From NCBI GenBank assembly GCA_028285485.1, contig JANQPC010000051.1:1-64000 (forward strand): DNA of 64,000 nucleotides. Reading direction: 5' to 3'. The first letter of the stretch is position 1; every line of letters starts with the position of its first letter. Positions 51,655 to 61,053 of the stretch are shown here, in pieces. The DNA is from Paracoccaceae bacterium. GTDB taxonomy: Bacteria > Pseudomonadota > Alphaproteobacteria > Rhodobacterales > Rhodobacteraceae. A model generated the notes under the pieces. The model saw nothing but the letters and a program-made list of their open reading frames with translations. It ran no database searches and had not been told where the DNA came from. The translations under genes were made by a program, and so were the position numbers.

Positions 51655-52898
51655 TCCGCGGGGGTCGCCTCCTGCGACGGAGGCCCGCCTGCCTTGGATT
51701 GCTTCGCCTTCAGCTCGTCCAGCCAGATCGAGTGATGCTGATGCGCCCAGGCTTCATCCACCTCGCCCGATCCCATGGCGGCATAGGCGCCCTCCATGCC
51801 GACCGACCCGATGTAGATATGGGCCAGGATGATCGCCATCAGCACGAAACTGACGATGGCGTGCCAGGCCTGCGCAAGCTGCATCTCCGCATGGGGTGTG
51901 AGCACCTCGGGCAGGGGGTCCATCCCGATGAGCGCCGGAAGCCCGAGGCTGTTCAGTGCCGTGAAGGTCTTGGCAAAAAGCGGCAGCTCGAACGGGAAAA
52001 GCAGCGAAAGGCCGGAGACGGAGATCGAGCCGCCCAAAAGAATGCAGCTCCAGAAGATGATCTTCTGCCCGGCGTTGAACTTCTTGGCGGGCGGGTGTTT
52101 TTTCCCGATGATCCCGCCGGCCTGGGCGAACCAGGTCACGTCAGTGCGGTTCGGGATATTGTGCCAGACCCACATGAAGAAGATGATCACGAGCGACAGC
52201 ATGAAGGCCCATGCCACGTTGTTGTGGACGATCTTCGACAGCTCCAGGATCACGGCGTTCGCTTCCTTGCCGAGAAGCGGTGCGATGAACTCACGCCCGT
52301 ATTTCACCAAAAGCCCAGTGATCCCCAGCAGAATGAACGACCCCGCCATCACCCAATGGCTCATCCGTTCGACGAACTTGAAGCGCGTGACCGTGCGGCC
52401 GGTTTTCTCTTCATCAAGCGGGATCCGGCCGCGCAGCAGGAAGAACAGCAGCAGCAGGCCAAGCGTTCCGAGAAGCAGGTAGCCCCCATAGGTTGCCAGC
52501 GGGCCCTGGCGGAATTCGTACCAGGCCATGCCGCTGTCTTGCACGAGAACCTTCGCAACATCGCCGCCCGCGGATACGGAGATATCGGCCTCATTGAAGC
52601 GCAGGGCGCGCCAGAGATCGGGATCGGAAGCGCCGCCCAGTGTTCCAAGCTGCTGCGCCATGCCCGCCGCGCTGTCGGGATCGCCGAATTCCCGCCGGAA
52701 GGTGGTATCGACCTCTTCGCCCCGCTGGCGCGCCATGATGTCTTCCCGCGTCATCGCACCGCCGGTTGACGGGCGGGCTTCGATTTTCGGCGGGGCCACC
52801 GGCGAAACCGGGGTTTCGTCCAGGCGGACATTCGGGTTGTCCTGCGCAATGGCAGGTCCGGCGAATACGAGAAAAACAAGGCAGAGAAGAGCGCGCAT
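51651..52898 (-). CDS. Formate dehydrogenase gamma subunit (cytochrome b)
   Basis: 415 residues. The start ATG 52898 gives a signal peptide MRALLCLVFLVFAGPAIAQ. An N-terminal periplasmic segment of about 130 residues and one membrane segment near 140-160 are followed by a cytochrome b domain with segments containing SHWVMAGSFILLGITG, KIVHNNVAWAFML, AWHAIVSFVLMAIILAHIYIG and heme-binding His. It anchors the dehydrogenase to the membrane and passes electrons to quinone. The extended N-terminus is longer than in the enteric type. It is between the Fe-S subunit and the WD40-cytochrome gene. Confidence 0.88.
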   Translation of the reverse strand: MRALLCLVFLVFAGPAIAQDNPNVRLDETPVSPVAPPKIEARPSTGGAMTREDIMARQRGEEVDTTFRREFGDPDSAAGMAQQLGTLGGASDPDLWRALRFNEADISVSAGGDVAKVLVQDSGMAWYEFRQGPLATYGGYLLLGTLGLLLLFFLLRGRIPLDEEKTGRTVTRFKFVERMSHWVMAGSFILLGITGLLVKYGREFIAPLLGKEANAVILELSKIVHNNVAWAFMLSLVIIFFMWVWHNIPNRTDVTWFAQAGGIIGKKHPPAKKFNAGQKIIFWSCILLGGSISVSGLSLLFPFELPLFAKTFTALNSLGLPALIGMDPLPEVLTPHAEMQLAQAWHAIVSFVLMAIILAHIYIGSVGMEGAYAAMGSGEVDEAWAHQHHSIWLDELKAKQSKAGGPPSQEATPAE

Positions 52899-53005
52899 TC
52901 GGGGATCTCGATCTGTCAGAATTCGATAAAGCGGCCGGACGGGCGCATTTGCCCATCCGGCCATCAATGTGCGGCGAAGGGCGGCGTACCGCCCTTCTGG
53001 CGGCC

Positions 53006-53614
53006 TTAGCCGTCGCGCTGGCCGTAGGCCGAGCCCCAGCCCCAGGCGCCAGAGCCGAAGCCCCGGGCCACAACGCGTTCGCGGTAGATGGCCGAAACAA
53101 CATCGCCATCGCCTGCCAGAAGCGCCTTGGTTGAGCACATCTCGGCGCAGATCGGCAGTTTGCCCTCTGCGATCCGGTTGCGCCCGTACTTGGCGAACTC
53201 GGCGGTCGAGTGCGTTTCTTCCGGGCCACCGGCGCAGAAGGTACACTTGTCCATCTTACCGCGGCTGCCGAAGTTGCCGGCCTGCGGGAACTGCGGCGCG
53301 CCGAAGGGGCACGCGTAGAAGCAGTAGCCGCAGCCAATGCACAGGTCCTTCGAATGCAGCACGATTCCTTCTTCGTTCTGATAGAAGCAATCGACCGGGC
53401 ACACCGCCATACAGGGTGCGTCCGAGCAGTGCATACAGGCCACCGAGATGGAACGCTCGCCGGGATCACCATCATTGATGGTCACCACCCGGCGGCGGTT
53501 GATGCCCCAGGGCACCTCATGCTCGTTTTTACAGGCCGTGACGCACGCATTGCACTCGATGCAGCGCTCAGCGTCGCAAAGGAACTTGGCGCGTGCCTGT
53601 CCTCCTAGTGCCAT
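53006..53614 (-). CDS. fdh3B: Formate dehydrogenase beta subunit (four 4Fe-4S)
   Basis: 202 residues. Four cysteine clusters are visible, beginning with CIECNACVTAC (Cys18, 21, 24, 28), then CMHCSDAPCMAVCP, CIGCGYCFYACP and the CTFC plus CAEMC set, so four 4Fe-4S clusters are likely. No signal peptide is seen; it would be exported attached to the Tat-bearing alpha subunit. It carries electrons from alpha to gamma. It starts 12 bases after the alpha stop. Confidence 0.93.
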   Translation of the reverse strand: MALGGQARAKFLCDAERCIECNACVTACKNEHEVPWGINRRRVVTINDGDPGERSISVACMHCSDAPCMAVCPVDCFYQNEEGIVLHSKDLCIGCGYCFYACPFGAPQFPQAGNFGSRGKMDKCTFCAGGPEETHSTAEFAKYGRNRIAEGKLPICAEMCSTKALLAGDGDVVSAIYRERVVARGFGSGAWGWGSAYGQRDG

Positions 53615-53626
53615 AGCATTTCCTCC

Positions 53627-56524
53627 TTACGCTACTGAGATCTTGCAGAGAGTCGCCTTCGTCTCTTGCATCTGGGTGACAGAGTCATACCCATAGGTCT
53701 GAGCCGTGTTCGTGCTTTCGCCCAAAACATACGGGTCGGCCCCATCGGGGTACTTGGACCTCTGGTCTTCGCCCTGGAAGTGCCCGCCGAAGTGGAAGGG
53801 CATGAAGGCAACGCCTTCGCCCACCCGGTTGGTGACCATGGCCATCACTTTGACCTTGCCGCCTTCCGGGCCTTCAACCCAGACCTGCACGCCGTCCCGC
53901 ACACCAAGGTTATTGGCATCGCGCGGATTGATTTCGACGAACATGTCCTGCTGAAGTTCGGCGAGCCAGGGGTTCGAACGCGTCTCGTCCCCGCCGCCCT
54001 CATATTCGACCAGACGGCCGGAGGTGAGGATGATCGGGTAATCCTTCGAGAAGTCGTTCTTCTGGATCGAGGCATAGAGCGTCGGCAGACGATACGCGAA
54101 CCTGTCTTCGTAGGTCGGGTAGTCATCCACCAGATCGCGCCGGCTCGTGTAGAGAGGCTCGCGGTGAAGCGGAACCGGATCAGGGAAGGTCCACACAACG
54201 GCCCGCGCCTTGGCGTTACCGAAGGGTGCACATTCGTGCTTGATCGCGACACGCTGGATACCGCCGGAGAGGTCGGTCTTCCAGTTGGTCTCGGCGCCCG
54301 CGACGGCATCGATTGCCGCGCGTTCCTCATCCGTGAGATCGCCATCCCAGCCCAGATCCATCAGCATCTGCATCGTGAACTCGGGATATCCATCCTGGAT
54401 TTCCGAGCCTACGGAGTAGACGCCATCTGCCAGCAGGTTGTCGCCATCCCGCTCAACACCGAAGCGTGCACGGAAGGTCAGGCCGCCCTCTGAGACAGGC
54501 TTGGACATGTCATAGAGGTTGGGCGTGCCCGGATGGCCCATCTCGGCCGTTCCCCAGCAGGGCCAGGGCAGGCCGTAGAAGTCGCCATCGGCCGGGCCGC
54601 CAACCGCCTGCAATGTCGTGCGATCGAAGGTATGCTGGTTCTCCATGTGCAGCTTCAGCCGCTCCGGAGACTGGCCGGTATAGCCCACCGTCCACATGCC
54701 GCGGTTGATCTCGCGCAGCGTGTCTTCGATGTTGGGTGTGACCCCATCTTCCTCGATCGCGATGTTGCGGAAGATCCGGTCATGGAACCCGAACTTCTGA
54801 GCGAAGAGGCCGATGATCTCGTGATCGGTCTTCGATTCAAAAAGCGGATCCATCACCTTCTCGCGCCACTGGATCGAGCGGTTCGAGGCTGTGACCGAGC
54901 CATAGGTTTCGAACTGGGTTGCCGCGGGCAGGAGGTACACCCCGTCCGTGCGGTCATGCAGCACTGCCGACACCGTCGGGAACGGGTCGATCACCACGAG
55001 CATATCCAGCTTTTCCATGGCCGTTTTCATTTCGGTCATGCGGGTCTGGGAGTTTGGCGCGTGGCCCCAAAGCACCATGGCCCGAACGCGATCGGGGTTA
55101 TCCATGTTGTCTGGGTCTTCCAGAACACCGTCGATCCAGCGCGACACCGGGATGCCGGACTTGTTCATCAGTGCCTGTTCTTTCCCATCGGCGCCGGTGG
55201 TGGTGGCGAACTGGCCCTTCAGCCAATCCAGATCCTCACCCCAGACGCGCGCCCAGTGGGCCCAGGAGCCTGCCGAGAGGCCGTAGTAGCCGGGCAGGGT
55301 GTGGCTGAGAACGCCGAGGTCGGTTGCCCCCTGCACGTTGTCATGGCCGCGGAAGATGTTGGTACCGCCGCCGGTGGTGCCCATGTTGCCCAGCGCCAAC
55401 TGCAACACGCAGTAAGCGCGCGTGTTGTTGTTGCCGTTGGTGTGCTGCGTGCCGCCCATGCACCAGATCACGGTGCCGGGGCGGTTGTTGGCCATGGTGC
55501 GGGCCACACGACGAAGCTGGCTGCCGGGCGCGCCGGTGACGCGTTCCACCTCTTCAGGTGTCCACTTGGCCACTTCTTCCTTGATCTGGTCCATGCCCCA
55601 GACGCGGGTGCGGATGAACTCTTTGTCCTCCCACCCGTTCTCGAAGATGTGCCAGAGGATACCCCAGACCAGCGCCACGTCAGAGCCCGGGCGGAACCGG
55701 ACATATTCATCGGCATGGGCCGCGGTGCGCGTGAAGCGCGGGTCGCAGACAATCACGGGGGCGTTGTTCTGCTCTTTCGCGCGCAGAACGTGCAGGAGCG
55801 AGACGGGGTGCGCCTCGGCCGGGTTGCCGCCGATGATGAAGATTGCCTTGGAGTTGTGGATATCGTTGTAGCTGTTGGTCATGGCGCCGTAGCCCCATGT
55901 GTTGGCAACACCCGCAACGGTGGTGGAGTGGCAGATCCGGGCCTGGTGATCGACGTTATTGGTGCCCCAGTAGCCGGCAAACTTGCGGAACAGGTAGGCC
56001 TGTTCGTTGTTATGCTTGGCCGACCCCAGCCAATAAACGCTGTCCGGGCCGCTTTCTTCGCGGATCTGCATCATGCCGTCGCCGATCTCGTTGATCGCCT
56101 GTTCCCAGCTGATGCGCTTCCACTCGCCGCCCTCTTTCTTCATCGGGTACTTGAGGCGGCGTTCGCCATGTGCGTGTTCGCGCACCGCAGCGCCCTTGGC
56201 GCAGTGGGCTCCGAGGTTGAACGGGCTGTCCCAGCCGGGCTCCTGGCCGACCCAGACGCCATCGCTGACCTCGGCCACGACCGTGCAGCCGACAGAGCAG
56301 TGCGTACAAACTGATTTCTTAAGCTCAACCGTTCCCGTAATCGCGTTCGCGGCGTTCGCTTGGCTTACGGTGCCTCCTGTTGCGGCAATCGCCGCAAGCC
56401 CACCGATGGCCAGACCGGATCCGCGCAGAAAGGCGCGGCGGTCAACCGAGGTGTTTGCCACCTCGGACAGGATCGAAGCCCGCTGGGGGCGTCGCGCAAC
56501 CCCGTTGGTCTTTTTCCTAAGCAT
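53627..56524 (-). CDS. Formate dehydrogenase alpha subunit (Mo/W, cysteine type)
   Basis: 965 residues. A Tat signal has Arg29-Arg30 in VDRRAFLRGSG. A 4Fe-4S site is formed by Cys73, Cys76, Cys80 and Cys108. The metal ligand is Cys198 with the catalytic His199 (ARICHSTTVAGV), encoded by TGC, so this is a cysteine and not a selenocysteine enzyme. The rest matches the bis-pterin (MGD) fold. It oxidises formate to CO2 in the periplasm. It is read after the chaperone and small Tat gene. Confidence 0.95.
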   Translation of the reverse strand: MLRKKTNGVARRPQRASILSEVANTSVDRRAFLRGSGLAIGGLAAIAATGGTVSQANAANAITGTVELKKSVCTHCSVGCTVVAEVSDGVWVGQEPGWDSPFNLGAHCAKGAAVREHAHGERRLKYPMKKEGGEWKRISWEQAINEIGDGMMQIREESGPDSVYWLGSAKHNNEQAYLFRKFAGYWGTNNVDHQARICHSTTVAGVANTWGYGAMTNSYNDIHNSKAIFIIGGNPAEAHPVSLLHVLRAKEQNNAPVIVCDPRFTRTAAHADEYVRFRPGSDVALVWGILWHIFENGWEDKEFIRTRVWGMDQIKEEVAKWTPEEVERVTGAPGSQLRRVARTMANNRPGTVIWCMGGTQHTNGNNNTRAYCVLQLALGNMGTTGGGTNIFRGHDNVQGATDLGVLSHTLPGYYGLSAGSWAHWARVWGEDLDWLKGQFATTTGADGKEQALMNKSGIPVSRWIDGVLEDPDNMDNPDRVRAMVLWGHAPNSQTRMTEMKTAMEKLDMLVVIDPFPTVSAVLHDRTDGVYLLPAATQFETYGSVTASNRSIQWREKVMDPLFESKTDHEIIGLFAQKFGFHDRIFRNIAIEEDGVTPNIEDTLREINRGMWTVGYTGQSPERLKLHMENQHTFDRTTLQAVGGPADGDFYGLPWPCWGTAEMGHPGTPNLYDMSKPVSEGGLTFRARFGVERDGDNLLADGVYSVGSEIQDGYPEFTMQMLMDLGWDGDLTDEERAAIDAVAGAETNWKTDLSGGIQRVAIKHECAPFGNAKARAVVWTFPDPVPLHREPLYTSRRDLVDDYPTYEDRFAYRLPTLYASIQKNDFSKDYPIILTSGRLVEYEGGGDETRSNPWLAELQQDMFVEINPRDANNLGVRDGVQVWVEGPEGGKVKVMAMVTNRVGEGVAFMPFHFGGHFQGEDQRSKYPDGADPYVLGESTNTAQTYGYDSVTQMQETKATLCKISVA

Positions 56525-56675
56525 TGCTGTCCTCCTTGCTCACTTGGGCCGCGGCCCTCGCTTGCTTGGTGATGTGTCTGGCCTTCGGCAGTCGGGCGTC
56601 ACGCAACCAGTCGCCAAAAACCCCTTCAACGTGTCCGGCGTGAAACCGGGCAACGCGTTGTCTTATCGCCGCCGC

Positions 56676-56861
56676 CTAGAAACGGGCGCTTTCGTAATAG
56701 GCGCGCGTATGTGCGGTATCCTGCATCGATTCACGCGTCAGGTCGGGCTCTGCGGCCTCCACCTCCGTGGCGCCAGACGCGGCAGCCACAGCCGCCAGAG
56801 GCGCGGTGGTCGCAGCGGCCTTCAAGAAATCGCGGCGGTTGACCGGTTCTTTCTTTGCCAT
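56676..56861 (-). CDS. Small Tat-signal protein of the formate dehydrogenase region
   Basis: 61 residues. The Tat motif NRRDFLKAAATTAPL is near 8-22, followed by Ala-rich sequence and a short tail ending HTRAYYESARF. It matches the small 'formate dehydrogenase region Tat target' type. Its start is the ATG at 56861. It is 85 bases after the TorD-like chaperone gene and 151 bases before the alpha start. Its role is unknown; it may help export or maturation. Confidence 0.85.
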   Translation of the reverse strand: MAKKEPVNRRDFLKAAATTAPLAAVAAASGATEVEAAEPDLTRESMQDTAHTRAYYESARF

Positions 56862-56946
56862 GTCGCAAGTCTCCTTACTTGCCGTTTCGCAGCGGTCGCC
56901 CGCCACCTTGGTAACTGCGCCAGGCTGCCGGCACAGTCGGTCTGCA

Positions 56947-57567
56947 TCATCCGCCGAGGCGGAATCCCTCAATCTCAACCTCCATGAACAGCCGCCCAAG
57001 CGTGCCCACGGGCGCGTAGAAGACAGAATTCTTCGCGGCCTCGAGATCGGAAAAGAAATGCCCGGCCCAGGGGCCGATATGCTTGTTGAAGAACGCCTTC
57101 TGGCGGTCGAGATCCGCAGGCGCCCCGAAGCGGCCCACAATCAGCGCGCCCATCATCTCCATCAGACTTGCGATATTGTCTTCCGGTTCAAAGACATTCT
57201 CGGCACGGCTCATTCCGATTGCGGCCATATCCTGCCGCAGAAGCGCGAGCGGTTTTTCATTGAGAAACCCGGTCATGTAATACGAGGCGTAGGGCAGAAG
57301 CTCGCCGCGCCCGAGCCCGATGAAGAGCTTGGTATATTCGCTTTCAACCGAGCGGGGCTTTGAAAGGGAAGCGACCTTGGCGAGCGTGTTGATCGCTTTT
57401 CCAAGTTCGCTTTCGTCGCCGGTCAGCGATTTTGTCTGCGCCAGAAGCATTTCGTCGGCCGGGCGTGCCAGGATCAGGCCAAGATAGTTGTAGAGATCGG
57501 CACGCAGGCGGTCTTCTTCGGCGACCTGGCTTTGCATGGCTGGCTCTATGGCTGGCTTCGCGGTCAT
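56947..57567 (-). CDS. TorD-family chaperone
   Basis: 206 residues, all-helical. The pattern LLPYASYYMTGFLNEKPLALLRQDM near 92-116 and GVEPEDNIASLMEMM-type region near 127 fit the TorD/DmsD/NarJ family. It probably binds the Tat signal of the alpha subunit and checks metal cofactor insertion before export. It overlaps the DUF3306 gene by four bases. An ATG ten codons later is a possible alternative start. Confidence 0.85.
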   Translation of the reverse strand: MTAKPAIEPAMQSQVAEEDRLRADLYNYLGLILARPADEMLLAQTKSLTGDESELGKAINTLAKVASLSKPRSVESEYTKLFIGLGRGELLPYASYYMTGFLNEKPLALLRQDMAAIGMSRAENVFEPEDNIASLMEMMGALIVGRFGAPADLDRQKAFFNKHIGPWAGHFFSDLEAAKNSVFYAPVGTLGRLFMEVEIEGFRLGG

Positions 57568-58169
57568 GCGTGTTCCTCGAAATGGAATTGCATCCGCCGG
57601 CAGGGGCGCGGAAACTCCTCCGCCTCGGGCGGCAGGGGCATCTCCGGGTCTGCCGCCGCGATCTCCTCCACCGGATCCGCAGGCGCGGGCTCGGGTTCGG
57701 TATGGGCAACGGGGATGTCTTCGGGCTCCGGTTCGGCGATCATGTCCGGGTTCGGCGTGTCTTGCTCATCCGGCGTGTCTTGGGCGAGGGCCTCGATATG
57801 CTTCAGCATGCCTTGGCCCACCTGATAGGCGGTTTGCAGGTTTTCGATCACCGTCGCGCTGTCGGTGAAATCCTCGCCATAGTCGATCAGCCCGTCGAGA
57901 TTGGCGAGCACCGGGTTCAGCTTCCAAAGCTGGCGCAAAGCCCGGGTTTTCAGGCGCTGGGGCACGGCTGAGGCGAGAAACTCGCGCACCGCCTCTGCGC
58001 TATCGAGCGCCTCGGGCTCCGGCAACTGGGCTTCTTCGAGGATCTCGGCATCGGTGCGTTCGGCAAGCGCTTGCTCCCGCTCCGCCGCCTCCGATGCCGC
58101 GAGGGCGGCGCGTTCGGCTTCTGCCTCTTTGGCAACGGCGGCTTTGCGGCGGGCCCAGAAATCGGTCAC
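57564..58169 (-). CDS. DUF3306 protein
   Basis: 201 residues. Begins MTDFWARRKAAVAKEAEAE, then a long charged helix, a conserved middle (ALRQLWKLNPVLANLDGLIDYGEDFTD near 78-104), and a Pro/Glu-rich tail. The family is found next to formate dehydrogenase genes in proteobacteria and has no known activity. It overlaps both neighbours by four bases. It is soluble and cytoplasmic by sequence. Confidence 0.85.
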   Translation of the reverse strand: MTDFWARRKAAVAKEAEAERAALAASEAAEREQALAERTDAEILEEAQLPEPEALDSAEAVREFLASAVPQRLKTRALRQLWKLNPVLANLDGLIDYGEDFTDSATVIENLQTAYQVGQGMLKHIEALAQDTPDEQDTPNPDMIAEPEPEDIPVAHTEPEPAPADPVEEIAAADPEMPLPPEAEEFPRPCRRMQFHFEEHA

Positions 58170-58744
58170 TGCATCCGCCTCCGCATCTGGGCGGGCGAAG
58201 CGTAGATATCCGCCGCCTTGCCGATCCGGGGATCGCCGATCCCGTCCTGAACCAGATCCACGCGCTTCTTATCGCGCTTCCGCTTCACGAAGGCTTCTTC
58301 CTGGTAGAACTCGTCCACGAAATCCTGAACCGCGGCGCGCAGCATCGGCGGCATGGCCACCTTCTCCACGATCTCTTCCCCGCTGTCGGTGTAATCCTGC
58401 GCTTCGTAGGGCGATGCGGTGACAAGAAGGATATCAAGCGGGTGCGGGCCCGCGCTGGGCCGCATCACGATGTAGACGCAGGGAACCTGCGCCGTCAGCC
58501 CGTGCAGATAGGCCTCGGCCTCGGCGCCATGAAGCTCCAGGGGAAGGGTGTCGGCATGGTATTCAACCACGTCGCCCACGCGCCGGATCTCGTGCCAATC
58601 CGCCTCGGCTGCGCCGGGCAGAACGCTGCTGGCCACCCAGCTCCATTTTTGCCACCGGGTTGCACCAGGGGAGCGCCGCAGAACGACGCCGACCGGCATA
58701 ACACGGTATGCAAGCGGGTTCTTGAACACGAAATCCTCCTCCAC
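58166..58744 (-). CDS. DUF3305 protein
   Basis: 192 residues. It opens with MPVGVVLRRSPGATRWQKWSWV near 16-37, the family hallmark, and ends in an acidic and basic tail. It is first in the minus-strand formate dehydrogenase operon. DUF3305 and DUF3306 proteins occur as a pair in these loci. Function is unknown; a role in maturation of the enzyme is plausible. Confidence 0.85.
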   Translation of the reverse strand: MEEDFVFKNPLAYRVMPVGVVLRRSPGATRWQKWSWVASSVLPGAAEADWHEIRRVGDVVEYHADTLPLELHGAEAEAYLHGLTAQVPCVYIVMRPSAGPHPLDILLVTASPYEAQDYTDSGEEIVEKVAMPPMLRAAVQDFVDEFYQEEAFVKRKRDKKRVDLVQDGIGDPRIGKAADIYASPAQMRRRMQ

Positions 58745-59067
58745 TTAGCCTCGCGCACAGTCTGGTCAAACGCAAAGCACTTAATTCCGTTTCCCGCCTA
58801 AAATGGCGCCATCCGGTCAATGTGACGCAGCCCTCGGTGCGCCCCGGGCCGGTTCGGGTGCGGGCTCGCTTTTCTGACAAAAATACATGGGTTTATGGGG
58901 CCCGCCGTTTCCGACAGAAGGATCGGATTCTGATTTTCCCGGCTGCGGCCTTGCCCAGAAGGCAAGCCCCGGAAATACCGTTTGTTTCCCGGTTACATTT
59001 TTGTGTAGCTTGGCGCCGGTCCGCCGGATCAGCCAAGATCGATAGCCATTTCGGGGAGGGAAGACTA
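58745..59067. other. Divergent control region of the formate dehydrogenase locus
   Basis: 323 bases between the DUF3305 gene and the Fe-S protein gene. No gene is supported here. It should hold promoters for both directions. A 6-bp inverted repeat CTTGCC, CAGAA, GGCAAG is at 58950-58966, and the stretch near 58980-59010 is AT-richer than its surroundings. I cannot assign a regulator. Confidence 0.5.
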
Positions 59068-61053
59068 TTGGCCAAGCGTTTGGTTCTGTGCGACTGCATG
59101 GGAAGTTGCCCGCTTGATGCGGAGGCGCTTGAAGAAGCCACCGGTCAGCCCGTCAGCGCCGTGAACAAGGCGCTTTGCACCGATCAGATAGAGACAGCTG
59201 CTGCCGCCTTGCAGGGCGGGGATGCCATCATCTGCTGCGCGCAAGAACAGCGCCGGTTCGAGGCGTTGGCCGACGAGCTTGGGGTGGACGCGCCCGCTGT
59301 GATCGATTTGCGGGATCGTGCGGGGTGGAGCGCCGATGAGGCGCCGAAACTGCCGAAGATGGCGGCGCTTCTGGCAGAGGCGCAGCTGCCCGCCGCGGCT
59401 GAGAAAACCGTTGACGTGGTATCTGAAGGTTTGTGCCTGATCCTCGGGCCCGCAGACGTAACGCGCGATGCGGCCGAGCAGCTGAAGGATTTTCTGGGCG
59501 TCACGGTGCTTCTGAGCGACGCGAAGGATGTGCCGGACGGGCGCGACTATGATGCAATCGTTGGCCGTTTGCGCCGGGCCGAGGGCGCGCTGGGCCAGTT
59601 TCGCGTGGTGATCGATGCGCTTCAGCAGGTTGTGCCGGGCGGCCGCGGCGCGTTCGATCTCACAGCGCCGCGCGACGGCGGGGTTTCCGAGTGCGATATC
59701 GTTCTGGATCTTACCGGGGAACCCGCGCTTTTCTCCGCCCATGAAAAGCGCGAAGGCTACCTGCGCGCCGATCCCAAGCACCCGCCTTCGGTGGCCAAGG
59801 CCGTTATGGCCGCATCGCATCTCGTGGGTACTTTCGAGAAACCGCTTTACGTGCGGCTTGAGCCCTCGCTTTGCGCCCATTCGCGGGCCGAGCAAACCGC
59901 CTGCACCCGTTGCCTCGATCTCTGCCCGACCGGCGCGATCACATCGGCAGGCGAACATGTCAGCGTTGATCCGATGATCTGCGCGGGCTGCGGGGCGTGC
60001 TCTGCCGTCTGTCCCTCCGGCGCGATCAGCTACGATGCCCCGCCGGTGGATCTTACGATGCGGCGGGTTCAGACGCTGGCGCAGGCCTATCTTGCGGCGG
60101 GCGGAACCGCCCCGCGCCTGCTTGTTCATGATGCGCACGGGGCCGAGATGGTTCGGCTTTCTGCGCGCTATGGCAATGGCTTGCCGGCCGATGTTATCCC
60201 GCTTGAGATGTCTGCCATCGGCGCCTTTGGCCATGCCGAGGCGGTGGCCGGGCTGGCGGCAGGCTTTGCCTCTGTGACCATCCTTCCCGGGCCGGGGGCG
60301 GACCGAGCCGCGATCGAAGCCCAGGTGGCGCTGGCCCGCGCCATCGGCGGGGCTGACCGGGTGGGCATCTTGGATACCACCGATCCCGATGCGATGTCAG
60401 AGACCCTCTACGCCGGCACGGCCCCGGCCCCCATCGAGACGCCCGTGCGCCCGATGGGCACGCGGCGGCAGATCACCCGGCAGGCGGCGCGCGCGCTGCA
60501 TCCCGAAACCGAAACGCTCCCCTTGCCCGAAGGCGCGCCCTATGGCGCCGTGATCGTCAATACCGACAGCTGCACATTGTGCCTGAGCTGCGTCTCACTC
60601 TGCCCCTCCGGCGCGCTGGGCGACAATCCCGATAAGCCGCAGCTTCGGTTTCAGGAGGATGCCTGCCTGCAATGCGGCCTCTGCGCCAGCGTCTGCCCCG
60701 AGGATGCCATCGCTTACGAGCCGCGGCTGGATCTCACCTCCACCGCGCTACAACAGGAAGTGCTGAACGAAGAGGAGCCGTTCCCTTGCGTGGAATGCGG
60801 TGCGCTCTTTGGCTCGAAATCTGCGATCGATCGCATTACCGAAAAGCTGACCGGGCATTCGATGTTCACCGATCCCGCCAAGCTGCGGATGATCCAGATG
60901 TGCGACGATTGCCGCGTGAACGCGCAGTTCCACAGCGAAAACAATCCCTTCGCCGGGGGAGAGCGCCCGAGGCCGCGCACAACGGACGATTATCTGAACG
61001 AGGGCGATGCGCCCTCAAACGGCGGCACGAGTGGGCAGAAAAGGGTTCACTGA
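59068..61053 (+). CDS. Multi-cluster 4Fe-4S ferredoxin-like protein
   Basis: 661 residues from TTG 59068, which follows a strong GGGAGGGA site; upstream in-frame sequence is not conserved-looking. The N-terminus has CDCMGSC. Two ferredoxin-like pairs are seen: CTRCLDLCP and CAGCGACSAVCP near 285-315, and CTLCLSCVSLCP and CLQCGLCASVCP near 503-545. A CVEC and a CDDC flank the C-terminus. At least four 4Fe-4S clusters are expected. It lacks a signal peptide and is cytoplasmic. It is divergent from the dehydrogenase genes and may supply electrons or help insert the metal cofactor. Confidence 0.85.
   Translation: MAKRLVLCDCMGSCPLDAEALEEATGQPVSAVNKALCTDQIETAAAALQGGDAIICCAQEQRRFEALADELGVDAPAVIDLRDRAGWSADEAPKLPKMAALLAEAQLPAAAEKTVDVVSEGLCLILGPADVTRDAAEQLKDFLGVTVLLSDAKDVPDGRDYDAIVGRLRRAEGALGQFRVVIDALQQVVPGGRGAFDLTAPRDGGVSECDIVLDLTGEPALFSAHEKREGYLRADPKHPPSVAKAVMAASHLVGTFEKPLYVRLEPSLCAHSRAEQTACTRCLDLCPTGAITSAGEHVSVDPMICAGCGACSAVCPSGAISYDAPPVDLTMRRVQTLAQAYLAAGGTAPRLLVHDAHGAEMVRLSARYGNGLPADVIPLEMSAIGAFGHAEAVAGLAAGFASVTILPGPGADRAAIEAQVALARAIGGADRVGILDTTDPDAMSETLYAGTAPAPIETPVRPMGTRRQITRQAARALHPETETLPLPEGAPYGAVIVNTDSCTLCLSCVSLCPSGALGDNPDKPQLRFQEDACLQCGLCASVCPEDAIAYEPRLDLTSTALQQEVLNEEEPFPCVECGALFGSKSAIDRITEKLTGHSMFTDPAKLRMIQMCDDCRVNAQFHSENNPFAGGERPRPRTTDDYLNEGDAPSNGGTSGQKRVH

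Noticed and set aside
55910-55960. Possible selenocysteine site in formate dehydrogenase
   Set aside because: The metal-binding residue 198 is encoded by TGC, a cysteine codon, and no in-frame TGA is present.
54533-56314. A 593-codon open frame on the plus strand
   Set aside because: It is antisense to the formate dehydrogenase alpha gene, which has all its metal and Fe-S ligands.
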